Source: Amycolatopsis taiwanensis DSM 45107 (GTDB lineage: Bacteria > Actinomycetota > Actinomycetes > Mycobacteriales > Pseudonocardiaceae). From it: DNA of 64,000 nt. Positions 18,098-26,167 of the stretch are shown here, one piece after another; positions within the stretch are counted from its first letter, which is position 1; every line of letters starts with the position of its first letter. The DNA is taken from contig NZ_KI912598.1 of NCBI RefSeq assembly GCF_000519205.1, positions 494,256-558,255 of the forward strand, read 5' to 3'. A model generated the notes under the pieces. It was not told the DNA's origin, searched no databases, and was given only the letters and a program-made list of their open reading frames with translations. The translations under genes were made by a program, and so were the position numbers.

Positions 18098-18201
18098 AGG
18101 GCCCCAGCGGGCGAGCGATCAAACCGTTGCCCTGCCGACCTGGACTCCCACACCTCCGGCTTCCGTAAACTTGACGTCAGCCGGACAAGCGGAGGTGAGG
18201 C

Positions 18202-19227
18202 GTGGCGAGCTCCGAGGAGCGCCGGATCCAGGTGCTGCGAGCCATCGTCGCCGATTACGTGGCCAACCAGGAACCGGTCGGTTCGAAGGCGATCGTCGAC
18301 CGGCACAACCTGGGTGTCTCGAGCGCGACGGTACGCAATGACATGGCGGTGCTCGAAGAAGACGGTTACATCACCCAGCCGCACACCAGCGCCGGCCGGA
18401 TCCCGACCGACAAGGGCTATCGCCTGTTCGTGGACCGGCTGGCCGACATCAAGCCGCTGTCCGCCGCGGAACGCCGGGCCATCACGAACTTCCTCGACGG
18501 CGCGATCGACCTCGACGACGTGCTGCGCCGGTCGGTGCGGCTGCTCGCGCAGCTGACCCGCCAGGTCGCGATCGTGCAGTACCCGACCATGTCCAGCGCG
18601 ACCGTGCGCCACCTCGAACTGGTGCCGATCACCCCGGCCCGGCTGATGCTGGTGGTGATCACCAACGCGGGCCGCGTCGACCAGCGCGCCATCGACCTGG
18701 GCGACGTGATCACCGAGGACAACGCGGCGCGGATCCGCGACTCGCTCAACTCGGCGCTGGCCGGGCGGCGGATGACCGACGCCGCCTCGCGCGTGGCCGA
18801 ACTGCCCGACCAGGCGCCGAGCGACCTGCGTGACGCGTTCACCCGAGTGTGCACGGTGCTGGTCGAGCACCTGGTCGACCATCCCGAGGAACGGCTGGTG
18901 CTCGGCGGCACGGCGAACCTCACCCGCAACGTCGCCGACTTCCCGGGCTCCCTGCGTCAGGTGCTGGAGGCGCTGGAGGAACAGGTGGTCGTGCTGAAAC
19001 TCATCGCCGCGGCACGTAACCCCGGTGCCATCACCGTCCGCATCGGTGAGGAAAATGAGGACGAGCAGATGCGCAGCACCTCGGTGGTGTCGATCGGGTA
19101 CGGGCGGGACGACATGCTGCTGGGTGGCATGGGCGTGGTCGGGCCGACCCGGATGGACTACCCGGGCACGATCGCCGCGGTGCGCGCGGTGGCCAACTAC
19201 GTCGGGCAGATCGTCTCCGGCGGCTAG
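18202..19227 (+). CDS. hrcA: heat-inducible transcription repressor HrcA
   Basis: This 341-residue repressor of class I heat-shock genes has an N-terminal winged helix (ERRIQVLRAIVADYVANQEPVGSKAIVDRH, then SSATVRNDMAVLEEDGYI and HTSAGRIPTDKGYR), a central GAF-like domain and the C-terminal GPTRMDYPGTIAAV. HrcA normally binds CIRCE elements near groE; none is visible in the 104 bases upstream here. GTG start after GGAGGTGAGG. It is 43 bases before dnaJ, the usual actinobacterial hrcA-dnaJ2 order. Confidence 0.96.
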   Translation: MASSEERRIQVLRAIVADYVANQEPVGSKAIVDRHNLGVSSATVRNDMAVLEEDGYITQPHTSAGRIPTDKGYRLFVDRLADIKPLSAAERRAITNFLDGAIDLDDVLRRSVRLLAQLTRQVAIVQYPTMSSATVRHLELVPITPARLMLVVITNAGRVDQRAIDLGDVITEDNAARIRDSLNSALAGRRMTDAASRVAELPDQAPSDLRDAFTRVCTVLVEHLVDHPEERLVLGGTANLTRNVADFPGSLRQVLEALEEQVVVLKLIAAARNPGAITVRIGEENEDEQMRSTSVVSIGYGRDDMLLGGMGVVGPTRMDYPGTIAAVRAVANYVGQIVSGG

Positions 19228-19270
19228 GCCGCCGCGTGGATGAGCGCATGCGGAAAGACCTTTGGAGGAA

Positions 19271-20443
19271 ATGAGCACGGTGGCGAGGGACTACTACGGC
19301 ATTCTCGGGGTGCCCAAGAACGCGTCTGATCAGGACATCAAGCGCGCCTACCGGAAGATGGCCAGGGAACTGCACCCGGACGTCAACCCGTCCGAGGACG
19401 CGCAGCACCGGTTCAGCGAGGTCACCACCGCCTACGAGGTTCTCTCCGACCCGCAGAAGCGCAAGATCGTCGATCTCGGCGGCGACCCGATGGACAACGG
19501 CGCCGGCGGCGCCCGCGGCGGGGACCCGTTCGCCGGCTTCGGCGGGCTCGGCGACATCATGGACGCCTTCTTCGGTGCGGCCACGGGCGGTGGCCGGGGC
19601 CGGGGTCCGCGCAGCCGGGTGCAGCCCGGTTCGGACGCGCTGATCCGGATCTCGCTGACCCTGGAGGAATGCGCCACCGGCGTGCACAAGGACATCGCCG
19701 TCGACACGGCCATCCTGTGCGACCAGTGCCGGGGCGGCGGCACCGCGCCCGGCGGCACCGTGCAGACCTGTGACACCTGCGGCGGGCAGGGAGAGATCCA
19801 GTCGGTGCAGCGCTCCTTCCTCGGCCAGGTGGTCACCGCCCGGCCGTGCCCGGTGTGCCGCGGGTTCGGCGAGGTCATCACCGACCCGTGTCGCCAGTGC
19901 GGTGGCGACGGCCGGGTGCGATCGCGTCGCAACGTGACCGCGAAGATCCCGGCCGGCGTCGGCGACGGCATGCGGATCCGGCTCTCGGGGCAGGGCGAGG
20001 TCGGCCCGGGCGGTGGCCCGGCCGGGGACCTGTACGTCGAGGTGGACGAGGAGCCGCACGAGGTGTTCGTCCGCCAGGGCCACGACCTGCACTGCAACCT
20101 GCGCATCCCGATGACCACGGCCGCGCTCGGCGCGACCGTGCCGCTGCAGACCCTGATCGACGGCGAGTACGAGCTGGACGTCGAACCCGGCACTCAGCCC
20201 ACGACCGAGCTCGTGCTCACCGGAAAGGGCATGCCGCGGCTGCGCTCCTCCGGCCGCGTGGACGGCCGCGGTGACCTCCACGTGCACGTCGACGTCACGG
20301 TGCCGACCAAACTCGACGACGCCCAGCGCGCGCTGCTCGCCGAACTGGCCGCGCAACGCGGCGAGGACGTGTCCACGCTGTCCAGCAACGGCCGCCACCA
20401 GGGCGGGCTGTTCTCGAAACTGCGCGCCAAGAGCCACAAGTAG
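19271..20443 (+). CDS. dnaJ: molecular chaperone DnaJ (DnaJ2 type)
   Basis: This 390-residue co-chaperone of DnaK contains a J domain with the HPD motif (35-37), a Gly/Phe-rich linker (about 76-110), and four zinc motifs CDQCRGGG, CDTCGGQG, CPVCRGFG and CRQCGGDG (about 147-215), followed by the substrate-binding C-terminal domains. Start ATG at 19271 is preceded by GGAGGA; a GTG six bases later is an alternative. It lies in the hrcA operon and is the second DnaJ type typical of Actinobacteria, distinct from the dnaK-linked copy. Confidence 0.96.
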   Translation: MSTVARDYYGILGVPKNASDQDIKRAYRKMARELHPDVNPSEDAQHRFSEVTTAYEVLSDPQKRKIVDLGGDPMDNGAGGARGGDPFAGFGGLGDIMDAFFGAATGGGRGRGPRSRVQPGSDALIRISLTLEECATGVHKDIAVDTAILCDQCRGGGTAPGGTVQTCDTCGGQGEIQSVQRSFLGQVVTARPCPVCRGFGEVITDPCRQCGGDGRVRSRRNVTAKIPAGVGDGMRIRLSGQGEVGPGGGPAGDLYVEVDEEPHEVFVRQGHDLHCNLRIPMTTAALGATVPLQTLIDGEYELDVEPGTQPTTELVLTGKGMPRLRSSGRVDGRGDLHVHVDVTVPTKLDDAQRALLAELAAQRGEDVSTLSSNGRHQGGLFSKLRAKSHK

Positions 20444-20450
20444 CCCGCGG

Positions 20451-21206
20451 ATGAACACCGAGAGCACACCGCCGGTCTTCCTGGTGGACGAGCTCCCGGC
20501 CGGTCCACGGGCGGTGCTGGACGGCGAGGAGGGCCGGCACGCCGCCACCGTCCGCCGGATGCGCGCGGGGGAGCGGCTCACCCTCACCGACGGTGCGGGC
20601 TCGGCGGCCGAATGCGTCATCGAGGCGGTCCGGCCCGGCCGGGACGCGGCGGTCGACCTCCTCGTCGAACAGCGCCGGCACGAGCCGCCGCCACGGCCAC
20701 GGGTCGTGGTGGCGCAGGCCCTGGCCAAGGGCGACCGCGGCGAACTGGCGGTGGAACTGGCCACCGAGGCCGGCGCCGATGCCGTGCTGCCGTGGCGCGC
20801 CGCCCGCAGCGTCGCCCGCTGGGACGACGGCCCGCGCGGCGCCAAGGCGCTGGCCCGCTGGCGGAGCACCGCGCGCGCCGCCGCGAAGCAGGCCCGCCGC
20901 GCCTGGGTGCCAGCCGTCTTGGAACCGGTCGGCACGGCGGGATTGGCCGCCGTGGCGGAGGAATCCGCGCTGGCGCTGGTCCTGGACGCGGCCGCGGCCC
21001 GTGGCCTCGCCGAGCTGACGCTGCCCGACGATGGCGACCTGCTGCTGGTCGTCGGTCCGGAGGGCGGCATCACCGGTGACGAACTCGATGCCCTGACCGG
21101 CGCCGGAGCGATCCCGGTCCGGCTCGGGCCCACGGTGTTGCGGACCTCCACCGCGGCCGCCGTCGCCCTCGGCGCCCTCGGCGTGCTCACCGGCAGGTGG
21201 AGCTGA
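20451..21206 (+). CDS. rsmE: 16S rRNA m3U1498 methyltransferase RsmE
   Basis: This 251-residue SPOUT-class enzyme methylates U1498 of 16S rRNA. It has an N-terminal PUA-like domain (GEEGRHAATVRRMRAGERLTLTDG) and the knotted C-terminal domain with LLLVVGPEGGITGDEL and VRLGPTVLRTSTAAAVAL, the AdoMet-binding signature. It starts 7 bases after dnaJ and ends the hrcA-dnaJ-rsmE transcript; a strong hairpin follows about 155 bases downstream. Confidence 0.95.
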   Translation: MNTESTPPVFLVDELPAGPRAVLDGEEGRHAATVRRMRAGERLTLTDGAGSAAECVIEAVRPGRDAAVDLLVEQRRHEPPPRPRVVVAQALAKGDRGELAVELATEAGADAVLPWRAARSVARWDDGPRGAKALARWRSTARAAAKQARRAWVPAVLEPVGTAGLAAVAEESALALVLDAAAARGLAELTLPDDGDLLLVVGPEGGITGDELDALTGAGAIPVRLGPTVLRTSTAAAVALGALGVLTGRWS

Positions 21207-21235
21207 CGTTTCGATTCGCGTACCGTCCGTCTTCG

Positions 21236-21260
21236 AAAGTGGAAAAACTTTCCACACTTT
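21236..21260 (+). other. small hairpin downstream of rsmE
   Basis: GTGGAAA (21239-21245) and TTTCCAC (21249-21255) form a perfect 7-bp stem over a 3-base loop, with AAAGT and ACTTT flanks extending it after a small bulge. It may attenuate transcription from rsmE or mark a processing site; it is not followed by a T run. Confidence 0.35.
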
Positions 21261-21330
21261 GTGGCGCGACGGGTACGTGAACCATTACTCTGAACGGTGA
21301 AACCTGGGGCTGCTCTCAGGTACCCAGATT

Positions 21331-21406
21331 CCGCCGGACACCTCCCCCTCGGTCCGGCGGCGCCGCGGAGGCGGTGGAGCGACCCCCAGGCTCCACCGCC
21401 CCGCGG
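21331..21406 (+). terminator. strong hairpins, probable terminator of the hrcA-dnaJ-rsmE transcript
   Basis: CCGCCGGAC (21331-21339) pairs with GTCCGGCGG (21352-21360). Directly after it, the arm at 21363-21380 (CCGCGG, a bulged A, then GGCGGTGGAGC) pairs with 21390-21406 to give a 17-bp stem over a 9-base loop, followed by CTTCTTCGTTCG. Such stable stems serve as terminators in high-GC actinomycetes even without a long T tract. Confidence 0.6.
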
Positions 21407-21455
21407 CTTCTTCGTTCGCTGCGCTCACTTCGCATCCGGCGGTTCCGCTTGTTTT

Positions 21456-21501
21456 CTGGGGGCCGGGCCCCCAGACCCCCGCCAGGGGGCGAGCCCCCTG
21501 G
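21456..21501 (+). repeat. double-hairpin G+C-rich repeat (intergenic copy)
   Basis: CTGGGGG (21456-21462) pairs with CCCCCAG (21468-21474), and CCAGGGGG (21482-21489) pairs with CCCCCTGG (21494-21501). The arrangement matches the element found inside the siderophore-interacting gene at 2012-2061. The stretch 21420-21576 holds no gene I can support. Confidence 0.7.
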
Positions 21502-21576
21502 ACCCCCCGCGATTGTCGATGATGTCTCTGGGGTGCCGCGAGCTGCGCCGCGGAGGCGGTGTGAGTTTGGATGCTC

Positions 21577-21740
21577 GGTGTGTCCCCGGTTCAGGACCGC
21601 ATGTTCTCGGTTCAGGACCGCATGTTCCGGGTTCGGGGCTGTGAGTTCCTGGTTCAGGATCGCGTGTTCCGGGTTCGGCGCTGTGAGTTCCTGGTTCAGG
21701 ATGGTGAGTTCTTGGGGCTGGATTGTGAGTTCTTGGGGCC
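21577..21740. repeat. 21-bp tandem repeat array C, one arm only
   Basis: A half core GGTGTGTCCCC (21577-21587) is followed by seven units of exactly 21 bp starting at 21588, 21609, 21630, 21651, 21672, 21693 and 21714, with a fragment at 21735. Units begin GGTTCAGG or GGTTCGG and end in ATGTTC, GTGTTCC or GAGTTCC. The left arm seen in the other three loci is missing; the double-hairpin repeat lies on that side. The array sits between convergent rsmE and the TPR-regulator gene. Confidence 0.88.
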
Positions 21741-21770
21741 AGGCGTGGGGTTTCGTGGGGAGGGAGAGGG

Positions 21771-23102
21771 TTACGCCTGGACGGTCAGGGCTTGGGACAG
21801 GCGCGGGCGGAGGTCGGCGGCGCCGGACAGGTGTGGTTGTTTGCTGAGGGCTTTTTGCATTTCGGCCAGATCGTCTTTTGCGCGCCGCGACTTCAGCGGA
21901 GCCTCGGCATCCAGGGCTTGCTCCGCATAGAAGATTCCCTCGCTTGCATCGCCGACATTGAGTTCGAGAATGGCGAGCTTGCCGAGTGCGAATGCTCGCG
22001 CTCGGGCCTGGCCGGGTGAGTAGGATTCAATGGACCGGCGTAGGCGGTTACGTGTTTCTTCGATATGTTTACCCGTCAGCGCGATATCGAGCAGCGCGTG
22101 CCCGGCATCTCCGGCCAGGTCGGCCGCGTCGAAATAGGTGATCCACGGCGGATCCTCGCGGGGGTTCTGGTTGCTGAAGTGTTCCTCGGCGGTCATCACG
22201 GCGGCATAGCAGTCTTCGGCCCGGCCGACCTTCGCCAGCATCCGGGCGCGGACCATGGACAGCATCGCGCGGACCGTGGGGGTCTGCCGGTCCTGGCGCA
22301 CCTGGGCAAGCTCGATGAGGCTCAGGCCGTCGTCGGGGCGGCCGACGTAAATCGCCTGACGCGCCATGTCCGACAGGATGTTGGCGCGCAGGCCCCAGTC
22401 GTCGGCCTGTTCCGCGCAGTGAAGGGCGAGGTGAAAGTACTTGCGCGCCGTTTCGTGATAACCGGCATCGAAGGCGCCCCAGCCGGCGATGTCGACCAGG
22501 AAGCCGACCGAGCGGTAGAGATCGGTTTTGACCCGATCCGTCGCGCTGGCATCGAGTAACTGGGTCGCCCATTTCACCTGGCCCGCTATCGCGTCCTTGC
22601 AGACGCCGCCGCCGTAGAGGTCCTGCCATTCGCTGAAAAGACTGATCGCATGGTCGACCTGTTCCACGTCGGGTGCCCCCACCCGCGACGGCGTGCCACG
22701 ACCGGCCGCGCGACCAACCGCTTCGGCCACCGGATCGCCAACGACCATGCCTGCCATGGTGGCCGCCAGCGCATGAAGGAACGCTTGCCGCTTCACGTCG
22801 TCACTCCCTACGGCTACCTCGGATGGATCTTTGTCGACGGTAGCCGCCTTGCTCCGCGTCGAGTAGAAGCCAAGATCAATGTCTGAACGCGCGCCGGTCA
22901 CCTCGCGCAGTGCCCGCCGATAGTGCTTACCGGGCCAGGTATGCAGCCCGCGTTCCAGCTTGCTGATGTAGTCGGCGTCCATCGCGCCCGGTTTGCCGGT
23001 ATTGGTCTCTACCTGTGCGTTCGCCAATTCGGCGAGGGTTTCCTGAGTCAGCCCGAGGGCGGCACGTGCGGCGGTGAGTCGGCGGTTCGGCTCAGTGGAC
23101 AC
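21771..23102 (-). CDS. XRE-type helix-turn-helix regulator with a long tetratricopeptide-like C-terminal domain
   Basis: This 443-residue protein combines an N-terminal XRE helix-turn-helix (RRLTAARAALGLTQETLAELAN, then an extended loop, and DADYISKLERGLHTWPG, residues about 6-60) with a C-terminal alpha-helical repeat region (about 150-440) resembling TPR-type sensors. Such proteins are common and multi-copy in Streptomyces and Amycolatopsis, where some respond to peptides or control development; the role here is unknown. The GTG at 23102 follows AGAGGTAG. It is divergent from a small Cys-containing protein gene that may be its partner. Confidence 0.8.
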   Translation of the reverse strand: MSTEPNRRLTAARAALGLTQETLAELANAQVETNTGKPGAMDADYISKLERGLHTWPGKHYRRALREVTGARSDIDLGFYSTRSKAATVDKDPSEVAVGSDDVKRQAFLHALAATMAGMVVGDPVAEAVGRAAGRGTPSRVGAPDVEQVDHAISLFSEWQDLYGGGVCKDAIAGQVKWATQLLDASATDRVKTDLYRSVGFLVDIAGWGAFDAGYHETARKYFHLALHCAEQADDWGLRANILSDMARQAIYVGRPDDGLSLIELAQVRQDRQTPTVRAMLSMVRARMLAKVGRAEDCYAAVMTAEEHFSNQNPREDPPWITYFDAADLAGDAGHALLDIALTGKHIEETRNRLRRSIESYSPGQARARAFALGKLAILELNVGDASEGIFYAEQALDAEAPLKSRRAKDDLAEMQKALSKQPHLSGAADLRPRLSQALTVQA

Positions 23103-23326
23103 GGCTACCTCTCTGCAATCGTTCCTGCTCGCAGGGTAGCGTCGAATAGGCCGATCAGCCGAGCTTATGGTCAACTCTCCGTCCAATTCTCCGATTCGTT
23201 CGGCGGGCGAAGCGGCTACTCGACCTCCGTTCCCGCAGGCTCGGTGTACCTGAAAAGTGGAGGCCGACCGGGCCGATGGTCGTCCCGGCACCGCGTTGGG
23301 AGTCACTCCGGGGGTGTGAACGGACG

Positions 23327-23662
23327 ATGACCGCGGAAGCTGAGAAGCGCGCCAAACCGGACCGGTTGTTCGTTTCCTGGCAGACCAGCATTGGCGACGG
23401 ATTCGACCACGCCATCACGGACGAAGAGTTCACCGTTGGCCACCGTCGGCAACGCGGTGAATTCGAAGCGGTGTGCGGCGCGGTCATCTGCCTGGCCGAC
23501 TCGCATTCACCGCCTGGTCCCTCGTGCCCGCGCTGCTCGGCGTTGGTACTCGGTCCCGCGATCGTGCACCGGGTGGACCTGGGTCGGCGTGCGTACCGGC
23601 ATCGGCGGCCCGGCTTGCTCCGGCGGCTGTTCGGCCACGCAACGGTGAGGAACGCCGGGTGA
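23327..23662 (+). CDS. small conserved actinobacterial protein with a CPRC motif
   Basis: This 111-residue protein has VCGAVICLADSHSPPGPSCPRC in its middle, resembling one half of a zinc ribbon, and a basic C-terminus. Similar short proteins are often found divergent from TPR-type XRE regulators in Pseudonocardiales and Streptomyces, so a functional link with the gene to its left is likely. I do not know a function. The ATG at 23327 is the best start; the 225-base divergent gap before it shows no clear operator. Confidence 0.55.
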   Translation: MTAEAEKRAKPDRLFVSWQTSIGDGFDHAITDEEFTVGHRRQRGEFEAVCGAVICLADSHSPPGPSCPRCSALVLGPAIVHRVDLGRRAYRHRRPGLLRRLFGHATVRNAG

Positions 23663-23883
23663 CTACGTGGCTTCGCTCGATACCGGCCGAGGTGCGTCCG
23701 GCGAACCCGGCCGGTGGGTGCGGCAAGTCACGGCGGGCGAGGAGCGGCCCTTCTCCGCGTGTCTCGGTGAGTTTCGGGGTGGGCTGGGGCCTGTGGGGTG
23801 AACGAAGGCCACGACCGGCGCGGGAGAGCGGCCACAGCTGGTGCTCACGACTCCTTCGCGCTCGACGAGGTGTAGCGCGTTAG
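23659..23883 (+). CDS. uncertain small ORF coupled to the preceding gene
   Basis: A 74-codon frame begins with GTG overlapping the preceding stop (GTGA) and stays open to TAG at 23881-23883. The product is Arg/Gly-rich and low in complexity and resembles nothing I recognise. The overlap supports translation, the composition argues against it. Confidence 0.25.
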   Translation: MTTWLRSIPAEVRPANPAGGCGKSRRARSGPSPRVSVSFGVGWGLWGERRPRPARESGHSWCSRLLRARRGVAR

Positions 23884-23893
23884 GGTCGGCGGC

Positions 23894-24250
23894 ATGAGTG
23901 ACGCCGAGACGTTGTTTGAGCGGATCATCGCGGGCGAGATTCCGTCTGACGTCGTGTACGAGGACGACACGACGTTCGCGTTCCGGGACATCCGGCCCCA
24001 GGCCCGGGTACACGTGCTGGTGGTGCCGAGGAAGCGTTACCGGAACGTGGCCGAACTGGCCGCGGCGGACCCGCAGCTCCTCGCCGACGTGCTCAAGACC
24101 GCGCGGAAAGTCGCTGAACTGGAGGGGATTACCGAATCCGGATACCGCGTCGTCTTCAACACCGATGCCGACGCCGGCCAGACGGTGTTCCACGTCCACG
24201 CCCACGTGCTGGGCGGTGAACAGCTGGGTTTGTTCGGACGGCACGGGTAA
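23894..24250 (+). CDS. HIT-family nucleotide hydrolase/transferase (HinT-like)
   Basis: This 118-residue protein has the histidine triad HVHAHVLGG at about residues 102-110 and the N-terminal LFERIIAGEIPSDVVYEDD typical of HinT, a purine nucleoside phosphoramidase that cleaves adenylated lysine or similar adducts. It is complete and of normal length. It lies upstream of phoH, a frequent actinobacterial arrangement. Confidence 0.93.
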   Translation: MSDAETLFERIIAGEIPSDVVYEDDTTFAFRDIRPQARVHVLVVPRKRYRNVAELAAADPQLLADVLKTARKVAELEGITESGYRVVFNTDADAGQTVFHVHAHVLGGEQLGLFGRHG

Positions 24251-24334
24251 CCGGGTGCGTTTTCTCGGGGTGGGCGGCTAGCATCGTGGTGTCAGCCAAC
24301 GATTGAGGGAAGCAGAAGGTAGGCCCGAGGACAC

Positions 24335-25384
24335 TTGGCCGGTACCGCACAGGGTGGAGCCGCCCGATCGGACGTCGGAGAGGACGTTCCCCAGACAGGC
24401 ACGAAGAGTGCACAGTCCCGATTCCCCATCCCGGACACGGCCGTGTTGTCGCTACTGGGCTCACGTGACGAGAACCTGCGTGTCGCCGAGGAGTTGCTCG
24501 ACGCGGACGTGCACGTCCGTGGCAACGAGGTGACGCTCACCGGGGAGCCGGCCGATGTGGCGTTCGGTGAACGCGTGTTCGCCGAACTGGCCACCCTGGC
24601 CGCACGCGGACAGCAGGTCAAACCGGACATCGTCCGCCGCACGGTGGCCATGCTCTCGGCCGGCGCCGCCGAATCGCCCGCCGACGTGCTCAGCATGGAC
24701 ATCCTGTCCCGGCGGGGTCGCACCATCCGGCCCAAGACGCTGAACCAGAAGCGATATGTCGACGCCATCGACAAGCACACCGTCGTCTTCGGCATCGGCC
24801 CGGCCGGCACCGGCAAGACCTACCTCGCCATGGCCAAGGCCGTGCAGGCGCTGCAGGCCAAGCAGGTCACCCGGATCATCCTGACCCGTCCCGCGGTCGA
24901 GGCGGGGGAGCGGCTCGGCTACCTGCCCGGCACCCTGTACGAGAAGATCGACCCGTACCTGCGGCCGCTGTACGACGCGCTGCACGACATGGTCGACCCG
25001 GAGTCGATCCCGCGGCTGATCCAGGCCGGGACCATCGAGATCGCGCCGCTGGCGTACATGCGTGGCCGCACCCTCAACGACGCCTTCATCATTCTCGACG
25101 AGGCGCAGAACACCACGCCCGAGCAGATGAAGATGTTCCTCACCCGGCTCGGCTTCGGCTCGAAGGTCGTGGTCACCGGGGACATCACCCAGGTCGACCT
25201 GCCGAGCGGGCAGCGCAGCGGCCTGCGCGTGGTGCGGGAGATCCTCCAGGGCGTGGCCGACCTGCACTTCGCCACGCTGACCAGCCACGACGTCGTGCGG
25301 CACCGGCTGGTCGGGGACATCGTGGACGCGTACGAGAAGTGGCAGGCCACCCAGGACGCGGGGAACGGATGGCGCAGGTCGTGA
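24335..25384 (+). CDS. phoH: PhoH-family ATPase
   Basis: This 349-residue PhoH/YbeZ-type protein has an N-terminal KH-like part (about 30-110) and a P-loop ATPase domain with Walker A GPAGTGKT (155-162) and Walker B FIILDEAQN (about 247-255). YbeZ partners with YbeY in rRNA maturation and RNA quality control, and the ybeY gene follows here. The TTG at 24335 is preceded by GAGGA, with TAGCAT at 24280-24285 as a likely -10 box. Its stop overlaps the ATG of a small ORF (TGATG). Confidence 0.92.
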   Translation: MAGTAQGGAARSDVGEDVPQTGTKSAQSRFPIPDTAVLSLLGSRDENLRVAEELLDADVHVRGNEVTLTGEPADVAFGERVFAELATLAARGQQVKPDIVRRTVAMLSAGAAESPADVLSMDILSRRGRTIRPKTLNQKRYVDAIDKHTVVFGIGPAGTGKTYLAMAKAVQALQAKQVTRIILTRPAVEAGERLGYLPGTLYEKIDPYLRPLYDALHDMVDPESIPRLIQAGTIEIAPLAYMRGRTLNDAFIILDEAQNTTPEQMKMFLTRLGFGSKVVVTGDITQVDLPSGQRSGLRVVREILQGVADLHFATLTSHDVVRHRLVGDIVDAYEKWQATQDAGNGWRRS

Positions 25385-25545
25385 TGTCCGCGCGCAGGCC
25401 GGGGGGAGAAGTGACAGTGGACTCTGCTGAGATCCCGGCTCTTGGGGTGACCACTGAGCGCGCCGGAGGTTACGCGAATGCGGAGGCCGGCCGGGGTTTT
25501 GTCTACGCATTCGCGTTCGCGCGCAGGTCGGGGGAGAAACGGTGA
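25384..25545 (+). CDS. small ORF coupling phoH to ybeY
   Basis: A 53-codon frame starts at ATG overlapping the phoH stop (TGATG) and ends at TGA overlapping the ybeY GTG (GTGA). Both ends are therefore arranged for translational coupling. Its N-terminus (MSARRPGGE) and C-terminus (FARRSGEKR) come from two similar copies of one DNA segment, and its middle contains an 11-bp inverted repeat. The C-terminal peptide resembles those of the mini-ORFs at 30801, 32304 and 50338. No known family is recognised; it may serve only to deliver ribosomes to ybeY. Confidence 0.45.
   Translation: MSARRPGGEVTVDSAEIPALGVTTERAGGYANAEAGRGFVYAFAFARRSGEKR
25472..25516 (+). promoter_or_regulatory. 11-bp inverted repeat between phoH and ybeY
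   Basis: ACGCGAATGCG (25472-25482) is perfectly complementary to CGCATTCGCGT (25506-25516) across a 23-base loop containing GGGGTTTTG. It ends 26 bases before the ybeY start, so folding of the transcript could affect access to the ybeY ribosome binding site. Confidence 0.5.
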
Positions 25546-26084
25546 GCATCGAGATCCGCAACGAATCCGGAGTCCCGGTGGACGAGACGTCCATCATTTC
25601 GGCGGCCCGGTTCGCGCTCGAGCGGATGGAGGTCAGCCCGCTCGCCGAGCTGTCCGTGCTGCTGGTGACGTTGGACGACATGGCAGGCCTGCACGAACAG
25701 TGGATGGACCTGCCCGGCCCCACCGACGTGATGGCCTTCCCGATGGACGAACTGGAGGCGGGCCACCGGCCGGACGCCGGGGACGCCTCGCCGGCCCTGC
25801 TCGGCGACATCGTGCTGTGCCCGGAGTTCGCCCGGGACCAGGCACGCACGGCCGGGCATTCGCTGACGGACGAGTTGCACCTGTTGACCGTCCACGGGGT
25901 GCTGCACCTGCTCGGCTACGACCATGCCGAACCCGAGGAAGAGCGCGAGATGTTCGGGCTGCAGAAGCGGATCCTGAACGACTTCCGCTCCGCGACGGCA
26001 GCCGCCCGGCGCCGGGACGCCCAGCGCAGCAACGACGACCGCCTCCTCGGCGCGGCCGGGCTCGACCACCCGTTCGAGGTCTAG
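25542..26084 (+). CDS. ybeY: endoribonuclease YbeY (16S rRNA maturation)
   Basis: This 180-residue metalloprotein carries the UPF0054 motif HGVLHLLGYDH with the three zinc ligands H118, H122 and H128. YbeY processes the 16S rRNA 3' end and acts in ribosome quality control. GTG start preceded by GGGGGAGAAAC and overlapping the stop of the small upstream ORF. The C-terminal 30 residues beyond RSATAAA are a lineage extension. Confidence 0.95.
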   Translation: MSIEIRNESGVPVDETSIISAARFALERMEVSPLAELSVLLVTLDDMAGLHEQWMDLPGPTDVMAFPMDELEAGHRPDAGDASPALLGDIVLCPEFARDQARTAGHSLTDELHLLTVHGVLHLLGYDHAEPEEEREMFGLQKRILNDFRSATAAARRRDAQRSNDDRLLGAAGLDHPFEV

Positions 26085-26167
26085 GCGGCGGTGTTGGTGA
26101 CCTCGGGCGAACCGGGTTCGGGTGCTCGAAGACGGGCCCCGGATCTCGGCGGACCGGATAGTGGCTG

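Noticed and set aside
18098..18201. CIRCE element before hrcA
   Set aside because: No TTAGCACTC-N9-GAGTGCTAA pattern is visible in the gap.
19031..21190. 719-codon minus-strand ORF opposite dnaJ and rsmE
   Set aside because: Shadow of high-GC third-position bias; dnaJ and rsmE on the other strand are certain.
21291..21420. Riboswitch or structured leader RNA in the rsmE downstream region
   Set aside because: The structure is explained by terminator-type hairpins; no downstream gene on the plus strand follows and no known aptamer core is recognisable.
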